Origin: Solirubrobacterales bacterium
GTDB taxonomy: Bacteria > Actinomycetota > Thermoleophilia > Solirubrobacterales > Solirubrobacteraceae
Direction of reading: 5' to 3'
Length of the DNA stretch: 64,000 bases
Assembly (NCBI GenBank): GCA_027449125.1
Contig: DAIDME010000014.1
Location: 79,324-143,323 of the forward strand
This document shows, piece after piece, positions 16,051-23,174 of this stretch (positions are counted from its first letter, which is position 1; the number at the start of each line of letters is the position of its first letter). The notes under the pieces were generated by a model. That model did no database searches and was not told the DNA's origin. It worked only from the letters and a program-made list of their open reading frames with translations. The position numbers and the translations under genes were made by a program.

Positions 16051-17466
16051 TTAGAAGCCGGCCGGGACAACCAAACCGGTACCTTGCACCGAGCCGATCG
16101 CGGACGGGTAGCGCTGTGGGAATACCGCCGCGTACATGTGCCATCCAAGGACAACGGCGAGCTGCCCCGCGCTGTCGCTGCCCGGGTAGGCGACGAACCG
16201 CGGGCCGACCGGGTCCTCGAGCAGAATCACATCGCTGGCGCGCACCAGCACGATCGCATCCTGGTTCGTGCCCGCGCCGAGGTCGCTCGGGATCTCGTTG
16301 TCGTGATACACGGGCAGCGACGCGAGTGGGCCGTACGGGCCGGTGTCGGTTTTCGGCACCGTTCCGGTGCCCGGTCGCTGTGTCGGCTCGTTGCCGGAAC
16401 CGTCAGGCGCGCCGGCAATGCTGAACCAGCGCGAGCCGCGCATCAGAATCACGGTCGGTGACCGCTTGCGGGTATCGCTGATCGTGCCGGCACACTGCGC
16501 GATCGCGTTGACGATCCCAGCCGAGGTCGGCGTGGCGGCGGTGTAGGTCGTGAGGATCGCGCCCGGCACACCATCGACGACACTCGTGCCGACGTTCAGG
16601 AGCCCGAGCATCTGACCGTTGGTGCCGGTGCCGTTCATCAGCTGCTGGGCGAGCGACTGGCCGTACGCGTCCGCGAAGTCCTGCAGCACGATTTCGTCGC
16701 TGAACTGCCCACCGCGGTCGTAAAGCTGCTGCGAGACGAGCGCCGAACCTTCGAACGTCGCGACCTTCGCCGTGATCGAGTCGGTGGAGCTGTACTGGTC
16801 CGGCGCGGTCGTGTTCTCCACCGCGTCGGGCACCACACCGGCCGCCGAGTCAAACCGGGGGATCTCCAGAAGCAACGTGTCCGGCGGTAAGTCGACGCGC
16901 GTCACAAGCTGCTTGAGCGGGCATGCCGCACGAGCCACGGACGCCCACTGTTCCTGCATCCACCGCGGCGGCACCAGCTCGCCACCCGCGCCAGCAGTAG
17001 ACGACAGCGCACGGCTCTGCGGGCTGGCGGTGATGCCATAGAACGGCAGCCCGGCGCGCGCGTCCGCCTCGGTCAGCTCCACCCGCCCACGCTCAAAGTC
17101 GGTATGGCGCTGCAGCCGCTCGGAGGCCTCTGTGGCGCTGCTGACGCCGGGAACGGGCCATGACGGGTTAGCGGACGCCACTAGGTCCGCGAAGAACGAT
17201 CGGCGCTTGTCGCCACGCTGATAGATGTCCGGCTCGCGCGTCACCCGAATCTCGGGCAGCGCCTGGCGGCGCCGCTCGAGCTGATCGATCCGTGAATAGG
17301 CGAACTCCATCTGACCCTCGAGCCGCGCCCGCTCATCAAGTGTGAGCCCGGGCGCGCGCAACTGCTCGTCGAGCTCGAGTGCGGCGCGCACCGCCTGCTC
17401 GCGGTCCTCGCGCACCCGCTCGTGCAGATCCTCGATTCCCTCGGCATACGCCGCTGATACAGCCAT
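16051..17466 (-). CDS. Phage major capsid protein, HK97 fold
   Basis: 471 residues. An N-terminal coiled-coil of about 100 residues (LHERVREDREQAVRAALELD...SRIDQLERRR) plays the part of the scaffolding delta domain. The capsid proper follows, with the typical ALSSTAGAGGELVPPRW arm, LLEIPRFDSAAG, TAKVATFEGSALVSQQLYDRG (E-loop/spine region), and the C-terminal FVAYPGSDSAGQLAVVLGWHMYAAVFPQRYP. It starts at the strong GGGGAGGAG site, overlapping the upstream stop as TGATG. No prohead protease or portal gene flanks it, which is unusual for HK97-type morphogenesis. Confidence 0.9.
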   Translation of the reverse strand: MAVSAAYAEGIEDLHERVREDREQAVRAALELDEQLRAPGLTLDERARLEGQMEFAYSRIDQLERRRQALPEIRVTREPDIYQRGDKRRSFFADLVASANPSWPVPGVSSATEASERLQRHTDFERGRVELTEADARAGLPFYGITASPQSRALSSTAGAGGELVPPRWMQEQWASVARAACPLKQLVTRVDLPPDTLLLEIPRFDSAAGVVPDAVENTTAPDQYSSTDSITAKVATFEGSALVSQQLYDRGGQFSDEIVLQDFADAYGQSLAQQLMNGTGTNGQMLGLLNVGTSVVDGVPGAILTTYTAATPTSAGIVNAIAQCAGTISDTRKRSPTVILMRGSRWFSIAGAPDGSGNEPTQRPGTGTVPKTDTGPYGPLASLPVYHDNEIPSDLGAGTNQDAIVLVRASDVILLEDPVGPRFVAYPGSDSAGQLAVVLGWHMYAAVFPQRYPSAIGSVQGTGLVVPAGF

Positions 17467-18065
17467 CAGAACTCCTCCCCTCGGGCGATCCGCCCCACGG
17501 CTTGAACCATCTCTCGCAGCTCGCGCTGCCCGGCCTCCTGAGCGTCGAGGCGCTCCTCGATCGCCGCGCAACGTGCGATCAGCTGGGTGAGCGGGTCGGC
17601 GGCCATCTTGCGAGCGATCGAGTTCGCTCGAGCCTCCTCGGCGACCCGCTGCTCCTCGGCGTGTGCGGCAGCCCGCTCACGTTCGAGCTGGCCGTAGTCG
17701 ATCATCGGCGCCGGCTGCCGGCGTGGCGCGTACGGCCCTCGCTTCGATAACAGAGTCACTTGTCTCTCCTTCTTCGGTTCAATTTCGCGGCTGTACGCCG
17801 CCTCAAGGCCACCTGGCACGCTGGCTGTCACCAGCTCACGGCGCTCAAGCTTCGGGTACAGCCCCGGGTCGCTGCTCAGCCACTCGCAGGGCCACGCCCG
17901 GCCGTCACACACCGGCAGTACCACCTGCCGCGATCCGGTAGGCGCAATCGCTGCCCTGCGCTTCACCGCACCACTACGCCCGAGCCGGCCGCCCATCGCC
18001 GCGCTACAGCCGACATGCACCGCCCGCGGGTTCGAGCGGTCAAACCCTCTGGGACTCACACTCAT
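17466..18065 (-). CDS. Element protein immediately upstream of the capsid
   Basis: 199 residues. The N-terminal half is Arg/Gly-rich with cysteines (VHVGCSAAMGGRLGRSGAVKRR); the C-terminal half is a long charged coiled coil (LERERAAAHAEEQRVAEEARANSIARKM) ending in RIARGEEF. It occupies the place where HK97-like phages carry the protease/scaffold, but no protease motif is visible. Scaffold function is a guess from position and coiled coil. Its start overlaps the upstream stop (ATGA). Confidence 0.68.
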   Translation of the reverse strand: MSVSPRGFDRSNPRAVHVGCSAAMGGRLGRSGAVKRRAAIAPTGSRQVVLPVCDGRAWPCEWLSSDPGLYPKLERRELVTASVPGGLEAAYSREIEPKKERQVTLLSKRGPYAPRRQPAPMIDYGQLERERAAAHAEEQRVAEEARANSIARKMAADPLTQLIARCAAIEERLDAQEAGQRELREMVQAVGRIARGEEF

Positions 18066-18598
18066 GCTACCTCCAAGTGTGAACGGGCTTCCGGCATATG
18101 GGCGATCTCGTCCTGCTGACTGCGGTCAGGCACGGCAACACTCAGCCCGACAAGCCACACCACTCCGCCGCGACGCACCAGCTCGACCCCACGCTCACGG
18201 AGCTGCACAGCAAGCTGACGGTTAGTCGGCAGATCAGCACGCTCCTCGGGATCAACTGTCCAAGCGTGCAGCGCCGCCGCGAACTCACCGAGTGTCACCG
18301 CGCCACGATCGCAGCACGCGTCGAGCAAGAAGCGGTCGAGGCAGTACTCGCCGAGCCTGAAACGGATGTCGGCCGGGTTGTGTTGCGCTCGCGTCCTGGC
18401 ACGCGGACGGTACGGCGTGCGCTGGGCCTGCTCCAACCGCACGTCTGCCCAGGCATACTCGAGCTGCTCTGTGATCTGCTGGACCGCTCCGACATCACCC
18501 ATACGCCAAGCGTGTGATCGTTCGGCCGCGAGCCTGAGCACACGAGCACGTGCGAAGTCGCCGACGGTCGGCTGCTCGACTATGGCAGCGGCCGTCAT
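18062..18598 (-). CDS. Winged-helix protein resembling the C-terminus of phage primase-helicases
   Basis: 178 residues. The last ~80 residues (RFLLDACCDRGAVTLGEFAAALHAW...TNRQLAVQLRERGVELVRRGGVVWLVGL) have the spacing of the winged helix that ends D5-like primase-helicases, here as a stand-alone protein. The ATG at 18598 overlaps the 59-residue gene upstream (ATGA). Together with the RepA-like ATPase it may belong to the element's replication module; that link is inferred. Confidence 0.65.
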   Translation of the reverse strand: MTAAAIVEQPTVGDFARARVLRLAAERSHAWRMGDVGAVQQITEQLEYAWADVRLEQAQRTPYRPRARTRAQHNPADIRFRLGEYCLDRFLLDACCDRGAVTLGEFAAALHAWTVDPEERADLPTNRQLAVQLRERGVELVRRGGVVWLVGLSVAVPDRSQQDEIAHMPEARSHLEVA

Positions 18599-18774
18599 CG
18601 TTCGCCCCGCTTCGACTCGCGAACGATGCGCCAGTTCTCGGCAAGCCGACGCCGAGCGATCACCCACCGCCCACCGTCGCTGTCCTCGATCAGCAACTTA
18701 CCGCCGCTCACCGCCGCCACCGTGTACCGTGCGCCCGCCGGGTCCGCGATCTTGTCACCCATCGTCACCGCCAT
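18595..18774 (-). CDS. Small SH3/KOW-like element protein
   Basis: 59 residues, missed by the ORF track. The sequence MAVTMGDKIADPAGARYTVA, then SGGKLLIEDSDGGRWVIARR, shows five short strands typical of SH3-like barrels. Both ends overlap neighbours (10 bp at the 5' end, ATGA at the 3' end), supporting translation. Unknown role. Confidence 0.62.
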   Translation of the reverse strand: MAVTMGDKIADPAGARYTVAAVSGGKLLIEDSDGGRWVIARRRLAENWRIVRESKRGER

Positions 18775-19010
18775 GAGGCCTCCTCGTCGTGGTCAGTCGC
18801 CAGTGAGCCGAACTCGCTCGCGGCCTCGTCAAGCAGCGCCGCGAACGCGTCAAGGCTCGAGGCGGCCAGCTCGGGCGCGGCGCTTTGTGCGGCCCGAGCG
18901 AGCGCGTTACACAACCCCGCGGCGGCAGGGATGGCGTCCGCTCGAAGTCCACGCGCGAGCAGCGCATGCAAAAGGCGAGCTGCGCCCGGTTCGTAGTCGA
19001 GGCCGCTCAC
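18765..19010 (-). CDS. Small helical element protein
   Basis: 81 residues from a GTG overlapping the preceding stop (GTGA). All-helical and acidic at the C-terminus (LDAFAALLDEAASEFGSLATDHDEE). Unknown function; part of the string of coupled small genes between the HTH and capsid genes. Confidence 0.6.
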   Translation of the reverse strand: MSGLDYEPGAARLLHALLARGLRADAIPAAAGLCNALARAAQSAAPELAASSLDAFAALLDEAASEFGSLATDHDEEASWR

Positions 19011-19213
19011 GACGCAACCCCGATCGGCTCGAGGTCAGCAGCGAGCTGCGCGAGCCGATCAGCGCACCCGATCGCCACGTCGCTGCTGGTCGCCCTCAGA
19101 TCGGCCTCGACGGCGCGCAGCTCGGCCACAATGTCGGCATCGGTCCAGAACCGCCGAGCTTCGACAGCCTGTGGGTCGGGCTGCTCGCCGAGAGTGAGCT
19201 GTTTCGCGGTCAC
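19007..19213 (-). CDS. Small element protein
   Basis: 68 residues from a GTG overlapping the HTH gene's stop (GTGA), itself ending in a GTGA overlap. The N-terminal MTAKQLTLGEQPDPQAVEARR resembles linear-motif regions of small phage proteins; a helical C-terminus follows. Unknown function. Confidence 0.6.
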   Translation of the reverse strand: MTAKQLTLGEQPDPQAVEARRFWTDADIVAELRAVEADLRATSSDVAIGCADRLAQLAADLEPIGVAS

Positions 19214-19563
19214 GCTGCACCCCTGATCGCCAGGACCGAACCGGGTTGATTGCGGGCCGCCGTGCGCCTTGGCCGTGGCCGGCTACCGGCAGCCACGGTG
19301 TCGGGAAGCTTTGCGCCGGCGTCCGCTGGGAAGCGCAGTCGCGGCTTTGTCCCGCTGCCGATGCGGATCGCTCCGAGCTGGTCCGCGTGCTCGCGTACGT
19401 ATCGCACGCTGACGCCGAGTCGCGCCGCGAGTTGGGCGGCCGTCTGCAAGGAGCTTGGCGCGGACTGCGGCTCGTATGGCCCTGCAAGCGACTCAGCTAC
19501 GCGGGCCGCGATCTTCATCGCGAGCGCATCGAGCTGGGCCTCCGATAGTTCAACCGCGCTCAT
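19210..19563 (-). CDS. HTH protein of excisionase/MerR-like type
   Basis: 117 residues from the ATG at 19563. An N-terminal helix is followed by an HTH (LQTAAQLAARLGVSVRYVREHADQLGAIRIGSGTKPRLRF), the classic layout of DNA-binding excisionases and phage HTH_17 proteins, then a basic tail. It overlaps the ATPase gene by 14 bp. Candidate excisionase or replication-origin binder. Confidence 0.78.
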   Translation of the reverse strand: MSAVELSEAQLDALAMKIAARVAESLAGPYEPQSAPSSLQTAAQLAARLGVSVRYVREHADQLGAIRIGSGTKPRLRFPADAGAKLPDTVAAGSRPRPRRTAARNQPGSVLAIRGAA

Positions 19564-20908
19564 GCCGCCCACCAGTGAAAGCGGCCGAGACGCGCGCATC
19601 CCACTCTAGAAAGCTCTCCCCGGGCAGTGGCGAGGCGTCCGCCACGGTTGGGTCACAGTCGGGACTAGTGTTACCACTGTCCTTACTAGCCCCACTAGCC
19701 CAACTACTACTTTTATTGGGGTTTCGGCCGTTTTCAGTCGGGCTAGTCGGGCTAGTCGGGACAACGCTCTCAGTTGTCCTGACTGAGTCCCGAGTGTCCG
19801 GCCAGCGCCACTCCGTGATGCTCGGATAGGTGTTGGTTCGGCGATGCTCGATGGACAGGCGCTCTTTGGCGCGCTTCGCCATCCGGGCATCGACCCCATC
19901 CGCGGCGCACGCGTCCTTGATCTCCTTTGCGGCGTGCCACCGGCCGTCCTTCGGCAGGAGTGCCTCGATGATCTCGCACGCCTCCGCGATCCTGCTGTGG
20001 TCTTCCCGCGCCCCCTCCCGGCCGATTAGGTCATCGACCGCGAGTGTGCCGTCCGTGTGCCCGGCGGCCAGCGGCACCTTGAAGTCGAAGCCGTTGGCCT
20101 TGAACCGGTGCTCGGTGATCCTGAACTCCACCGACACCGGCGCGGCTGACAGGTTGCCCTTGCCGCGGACTAGCACCCTGCGCGTCTCATCGTCAGGGTG
20201 CTCGGCGAGGAGGAGGCTCGACCTCGACACGGCGTTGAAGGCCGCCGCGCCGGCTACGAGCTGGCGGAACGAATCGCCTCGCTTGTTCGGGTGCAGCGCC
20301 CCCAGCGCGACGATCTCAAGCTCGCGAGCCAACGCGCGGATCGGTTGGAGTGCCTCACGGACCGCCTTCTGGCGCCAGTCGTCAGTGCCGGCTCCAAGGT
20401 TGTCGAGCAGCTGGTCGAAGAACAGTAGGCGGAGGCCGTACTCGAGGATCGCGAGCGTGAGCTTTTCCCGATCCTCCGCGACGTTCACGAAGCCGCCGTC
20501 GGGGCGCTCGATTTGAACGACCCTCGACAGGTCCGCGCCGGCCGCGTGCAGCCTCGGCACCCAGACTCCGTCGAAGCTGTCCTCGTCGCCGAGGACACCG
20601 ATGCCGATCGGCTTTCCCGCGAGGTCGCCGGGAAGCTCACCACGCGTCAGCCGGGCGATCACCCAGCACATGAGGGTGCCCTTGCCTACGCCCTCGTTGC
20701 CGATGAGCAGGTTGAGGTAGCCGATAACGAGCCGCTCCTGCCATGCCCACTTCGGCGGCATCGACCTACCCAGATCCGCGCGACGGACCTCGAGGCCCGT
20801 GATGGGCTCGCCGAATGCGAGTAGACGCGCCTCCGCGCGTTCGACCGCGGCGTCCGGTTCGGCACCTCCAGCCTGCAGGCGTGCGAACTCCTCCGGTGAG
20901 ACGGTCAT
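19550..20908 (-). CDS. RepA-like hexameric ATPase (AAA_25 family)
   Basis: 452 residues. A RecA-like core carries Walker A IGNEGVGKGTL near residue 70, a VLGDEDS segment, Walker B RLLFFDQLLDN near residue 165, and a GALHPNKRGD motif comparable to sensor regions of plasmid/phage RepA-like replicative ATPases. A C-terminal helical domain and a Ser/Thr/Pro-rich linker end the protein. It probably drives replication of the excised element as helicase or primase partner. It is preceded by a 60-residue gene with an ATGA overlap. Confidence 0.82.
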   Translation of the reverse strand: MTVSPEEFARLQAGGAEPDAAVERAEARLLAFGEPITGLEVRRADLGRSMPPKWAWQERLVIGYLNLLIGNEGVGKGTLMCWVIARLTRGELPGDLAGKPIGIGVLGDEDSFDGVWVPRLHAAGADLSRVVQIERPDGGFVNVAEDREKLTLAILEYGLRLLFFDQLLDNLGAGTDDWRQKAVREALQPIRALARELEIVALGALHPNKRGDSFRQLVAGAAAFNAVSRSSLLLAEHPDDETRRVLVRGKGNLSAAPVSVEFRITEHRFKANGFDFKVPLAAGHTDGTLAVDDLIGREGAREDHSRIAEACEIIEALLPKDGRWHAAKEIKDACAADGVDARMAKRAKERLSIEHRRTNTYPSITEWRWPDTRDSVRTTESVVPTSPTSPTENGRNPNKSSSWASGASKDSGNTSPDCDPTVADASPLPGESFLEWDARVSAAFTGGRHERG

Positions 20909-21087
20909 CGCGCACCCTCAGACCTGACGATCGCGCGGAGCGTGTCAAGCTCGCGCTCGAGCCGCGCAGTGAGCACCGCGAGTGCCCAAGGGTCCAGATG
21001 GGCGTCCTCGGCGCTGACATCGGCGACGAGCGACAGCAACTCCCCAGCAAGCCGCTCGAGGCGCGCGAACTGCGGCGAGCTGCTCAT
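20905..21087 (-). CDS. Small helical element protein
   Basis: 60 residues. The ATG at 21087 overlaps the zinc-finger gene's stop (ATGA), and its own stop overlaps the ATPase start (ATGA). Entirely helical (FARLERLAGELLSLVADVSA ... LTARLERELDTLRAIV). Unknown function; might be an ATPase cofactor by position. Confidence 0.62.
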   Translation of the reverse strand: MSSSPQFARLERLAGELLSLVADVSAEDAHLDPWALAVLTARLERELDTLRAIVRSEGAR

Positions 21088-22220
21088 GCCGCCACCGCGA
21101 TTCGGCCGTGCTCGCCTCGCCACGCCGGCGCGGAGCCGTGGCGAGGCACTGCCCGATGCTCACGGGCGATCGCTCTGAGCACCTGTACCACATCGGTGTC
21201 GTAGCTCGGGAGCGCCGACCGGCGCATCGCCGTGTAGTACGGCGCAGGCGTCTGCCATGATGGCCGCCCCACGTAGTCGTGCCCGCACTTGAAGCACGAC
21301 CGCGCCTCAGGATCGAATATGTGATGCCCGTTGCAGCGGCAGGTCGCGCCCGGCGCCAGCCATGTCGGCTCACCGAGAGCACGCTGGAGGTACGGATCAG
21401 CTGGCAGACGGTCCAGCGCCCCGGACTCGTCAACGCCCGCGACACGGCGTCGGTGCGCGGCCTGCTTGCAGGCGGCTGAGCAGAATCGAGCCTCGGCCCG
21501 AAACTTGCGACCATTCGGATGGAAGTCGGGGAGCGGCTCGCTGCAGGCCGCGCAGAGCCGCCCGGCTAGGTCGCCGGGCGGCTCACTAGGACCAGGGTCG
21601 TCGCCGCTGTCGCCGGACCTGGCCGACGAGCGGCTCGCAGAAGCGCGAGCCTTGGGCCGTCCGCCAGATCCGCGCTGACCGTTGTGACGGCGAGCCGATG
21701 AAGGCCGTGCAGAGGTAGCCGTTGCGCGAACGCGACTCGGGCCTACATTCGCACGGCGCACAGACTCACAGCGGCGGGCGTGAGCGAGGTGCTGCTCGAG
21801 CGCATGGGTCCAAGTCCCGGCAGCTTGCGCTTGAGCGAGTTGATCGGAGATCTCCTCGATCTTCGAAGCGTGCTCCAGTGCCCACTTGTCGCTGTCAGCG
21901 ATGATCCCCGGCCCGAACGCTTCGATCGCTGCCTCCTGGTCGGCCTTCTTGATCGGGTAGGGGATCTTGCGCCCGGTGAAGGGGTGGACCAGGAAGGCGT
22001 CCGCTCCGTCCCCTTGCACGAGCGCCACGGGGTGTCTGCCCGAGGCGTCAATCCTGGCGCGCACGGCTGCCAGGATCTCTTCGGCCGGGGGGTTACCGGG
22101 CGCTTCGAACTGTCCCGCGGAGACCCACGTCTCGATGTCCCTCAACGTCAGCATCCCGCCAAGCACGTGCTCGGCGAGTTGCTCGTAGATACTGGTGGCC
22201 CCGTCGGTGCTGGTCTGCAT
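21084..22220 (-). CDS. Zinc-finger protein, first gene of the element operon
   Basis: 378 residues. The N-terminal ~130 residues are well structured (LRDIETWVSAGQFEAPGNPP; HPFTGRKIPYPIKKADQ). A basic linker follows, then two zinc-binding knuckle pairs: CAACSEPLPDFHPNGRKFRAEARFCSAAC and CRCNGHHIFDPEARSCFKC. No family was recognised. As the promoter-proximal gene beside attR it is a candidate DNA-binding initiator or regulator. The ATG at 22220 has AAGGA 7 nt upstream. Confidence 0.72.
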   Translation of the reverse strand: MQTSTDGATSIYEQLAEHVLGGMLTLRDIETWVSAGQFEAPGNPPAEEILAAVRARIDASGRHPVALVQGDGADAFLVHPFTGRKIPYPIKKADQEAAIEAFGPGIIADSDKWALEHASKIEEISDQLAQAQAAGTWTHALEQHLAHARRCESVRRANVGPSRVRATATSARPSSARRHNGQRGSGGRPKARASASRSSARSGDSGDDPGPSEPPGDLAGRLCAACSEPLPDFHPNGRKFRAEARFCSAACKQAAHRRRVAGVDESGALDRLPADPYLQRALGEPTWLAPGATCRCNGHHIFDPEARSCFKCGHDYVGRPSWQTPAPYYTAMRRSALPSYDTDVVQVLRAIAREHRAVPRHGSAPAWRGEHGRIAVAA

Positions 22221-22240
22221 GTTCGATCCTTTATGGTGCG

Positions 22241-22268
22241 CGACCAGCGAAGGCTACGCTGCTGGTCG
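22241..22268. promoter_or_regulatory. 8-bp inverted repeat upstream of the element operon
   Basis: CGACCAGC (22241-22248) and GCTGGTCG (22261-22268) flank 12 bp, about 20 bp upstream of the first minus-strand gene's start. Position and symmetry fit an operator controlling the main element promoter. Confidence 0.5.
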
Positions 22269-22323
22269 GATGTATTGGGCTTGGTCGCGGGCCGCTTTCC
22301 TTCCGCGCAGCGTCGGGGAGAAA

Positions 22324-22353
22324 CCCCCGGCCGCGCCACGGCGCGGCCGGGGG
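22324..22353 (-). terminator. 14-bp perfect palindromic hairpin near attR
   Basis: CCCCCGGCCGCGCC and its exact complement are separated by 2 nt; on the minus strand the stem is followed by TTTCTCC. It would stop minus-strand transcription entering from beyond attR, insulating the element. The rest of the gap 22269-22613 shows further inverted repeats but no gene. Confidence 0.55.
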
Positions 22354-22613
22354 TCCCGACACCATGCGGGGATCGAAGCCGCGCACACAGCTTCCACCCG
22401 CGTTACGGCTATTCCAAGTAGCCGTTTGGACGCCGTCGCTTTCGAAGCAAGAGATCGCACGCCAATTGGCCAACGGGCGATCTCGTTGGCCGTTACTCCC
22501 GGAAATCGATGCATTTTCGCGACCATTTCGAGAGGTCCTCGGAGAGAGCCAAATAGCCCCAATCCTCAGCGTTTACGGGCGGTTTGGCCACTTGCGGCCC
22601 TGTGCTAAGTCCA

Positions 22614-22661
22614 CGCCTCCGGAGCGAAAGGCCGCAGGTTCAAATCCTGCCGGGCGCGTCA
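22614..22661 (+). repeat. attR: 48-bp tRNA-Arg 3' fragment
   Basis: Identical to 8692-8739 over 48 bp, covering the tRNA from the anticodon stem to beyond its 3' end, without the 5' half. It marks the right end of the integrated element. Its last three bases also supply the stop codon of the host gene 22659-23171. Confidence 0.95.
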
Positions 22662-23171
22662 ACGAGGGCCCGGGGCCGGGCGGCGGAGGTCAGGCACGTC
22701 CGGCAGCCGCGTGAATCCGGCGGAGACGTAGGTCGCTGCCGCGGCGACGTTTTCATTGGGCGTGCAGACAAGGGCGCTGGCGCAGACCAGCTGGCGCAGA
22801 GCGTGCGCCGCAGCGATGGTCGAGCCTGTGAACGCCGAGCGCTGCACCGCCGTCCTCACCGCCGCCTGAGCCGGCCCTGCGAGCTCCATCCCGAACGCGC
22901 TGAGCGGGGGCAGCCGGTCGCCGAACCGAGCCTCCACAGACGCTGCGCCCGCGGGCAGAACTCCATGCCGCGGATCGGCCAGGTCCGCCACGATCCGCGC
23001 GGCCAGCTCCTGGGCCTCGGCGGCCAGCGGAGCGACCGCAAGCCGCAGCAGCGTGGGCCGCCGAGGCGCTGCGAGCCGCAGTCGCACCCCCGGATCGTAC
23101 TCGCGCACCGGACCGCTCGCCGACGCACGCAGCCGATGCTCAAGCGCCCGCCCCACGGCGCCGATGCTCAC
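22659..23171 (-). CDS. GNAT-like acetyltransferase (weak)
   Basis: 170 residues. The C-terminal part (ALVCTPNENVAAAATYVSAGFTRLPDV) has the N-x-A-A-x-x-x-Y-x-x-x-GF pattern of acetyltransferase motif B, while the acetyl-CoA P-loop is not clear. The stop lies in attR. The GTG at 23171 is only 3 bp from the divergent HD-GYP ATG, so one of the two starts is probably too long. The plus-strand frame over this interval is less protein-like. Confidence 0.5.
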   Translation of the reverse strand: MSIGAVGRALEHRLRASASGPVREYDPGVRLRLAAPRRPTLLRLAVAPLAAEAQELAARIVADLADPRHGVLPAGAASVEARFGDRLPPLSAFGMELAGPAQAAVRTAVQRSAFTGSTIAAAHALRQLVCASALVCTPNENVAAAATYVSAGFTRLPDVPDLRRPAPGPR

Positions 23172-23174
23172 GAG

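Larger units (their letters stand above)
8740..22661. mobile_element. Integrated 13.9-kb phage-satellite-like element at tRNA-Arg
   Basis: The element is bounded by 48-bp attL/attR copies. It encodes a tyrosine integrase at the attL end, a RepA-like ATPase, several HTH proteins, an HK97-type capsid protein and more than a dozen small unknown proteins. All but one gene are on the minus strand, transcribed from attR toward attL, with serial 4-nt overlaps. No large terminase, portal, prohead protease, tail or lysis gene is recognisable. This size and content resemble the mycobacterial phiRv1/phiRv2 elements and capsid-encoding phage satellites (known classes); which of these it truly belongs to is an inference. 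Confidence 0.9.

Noticed and set aside
22365-22440. tRNA-like fold on the minus strand (7-bp stem around CTTGGAA, T-arm-like GGCTTCGATCCCCGC)
   Set aside because: An anticodon-like loop (TGG) and a T-arm-like stem exist, but the T stem has a mismatch, the variable region is too long and no acceptor stem forms. It may be a decayed tRNA or chance.
22584-23174. N-terminal 197 residues of the long plus-strand ORF before the HD-GYP protein
   Set aside because: The frame begins inside the tRNA fragment of attR and has no domain-like sequence; the ATG at 23175 gives a normal HD-GYP protein.
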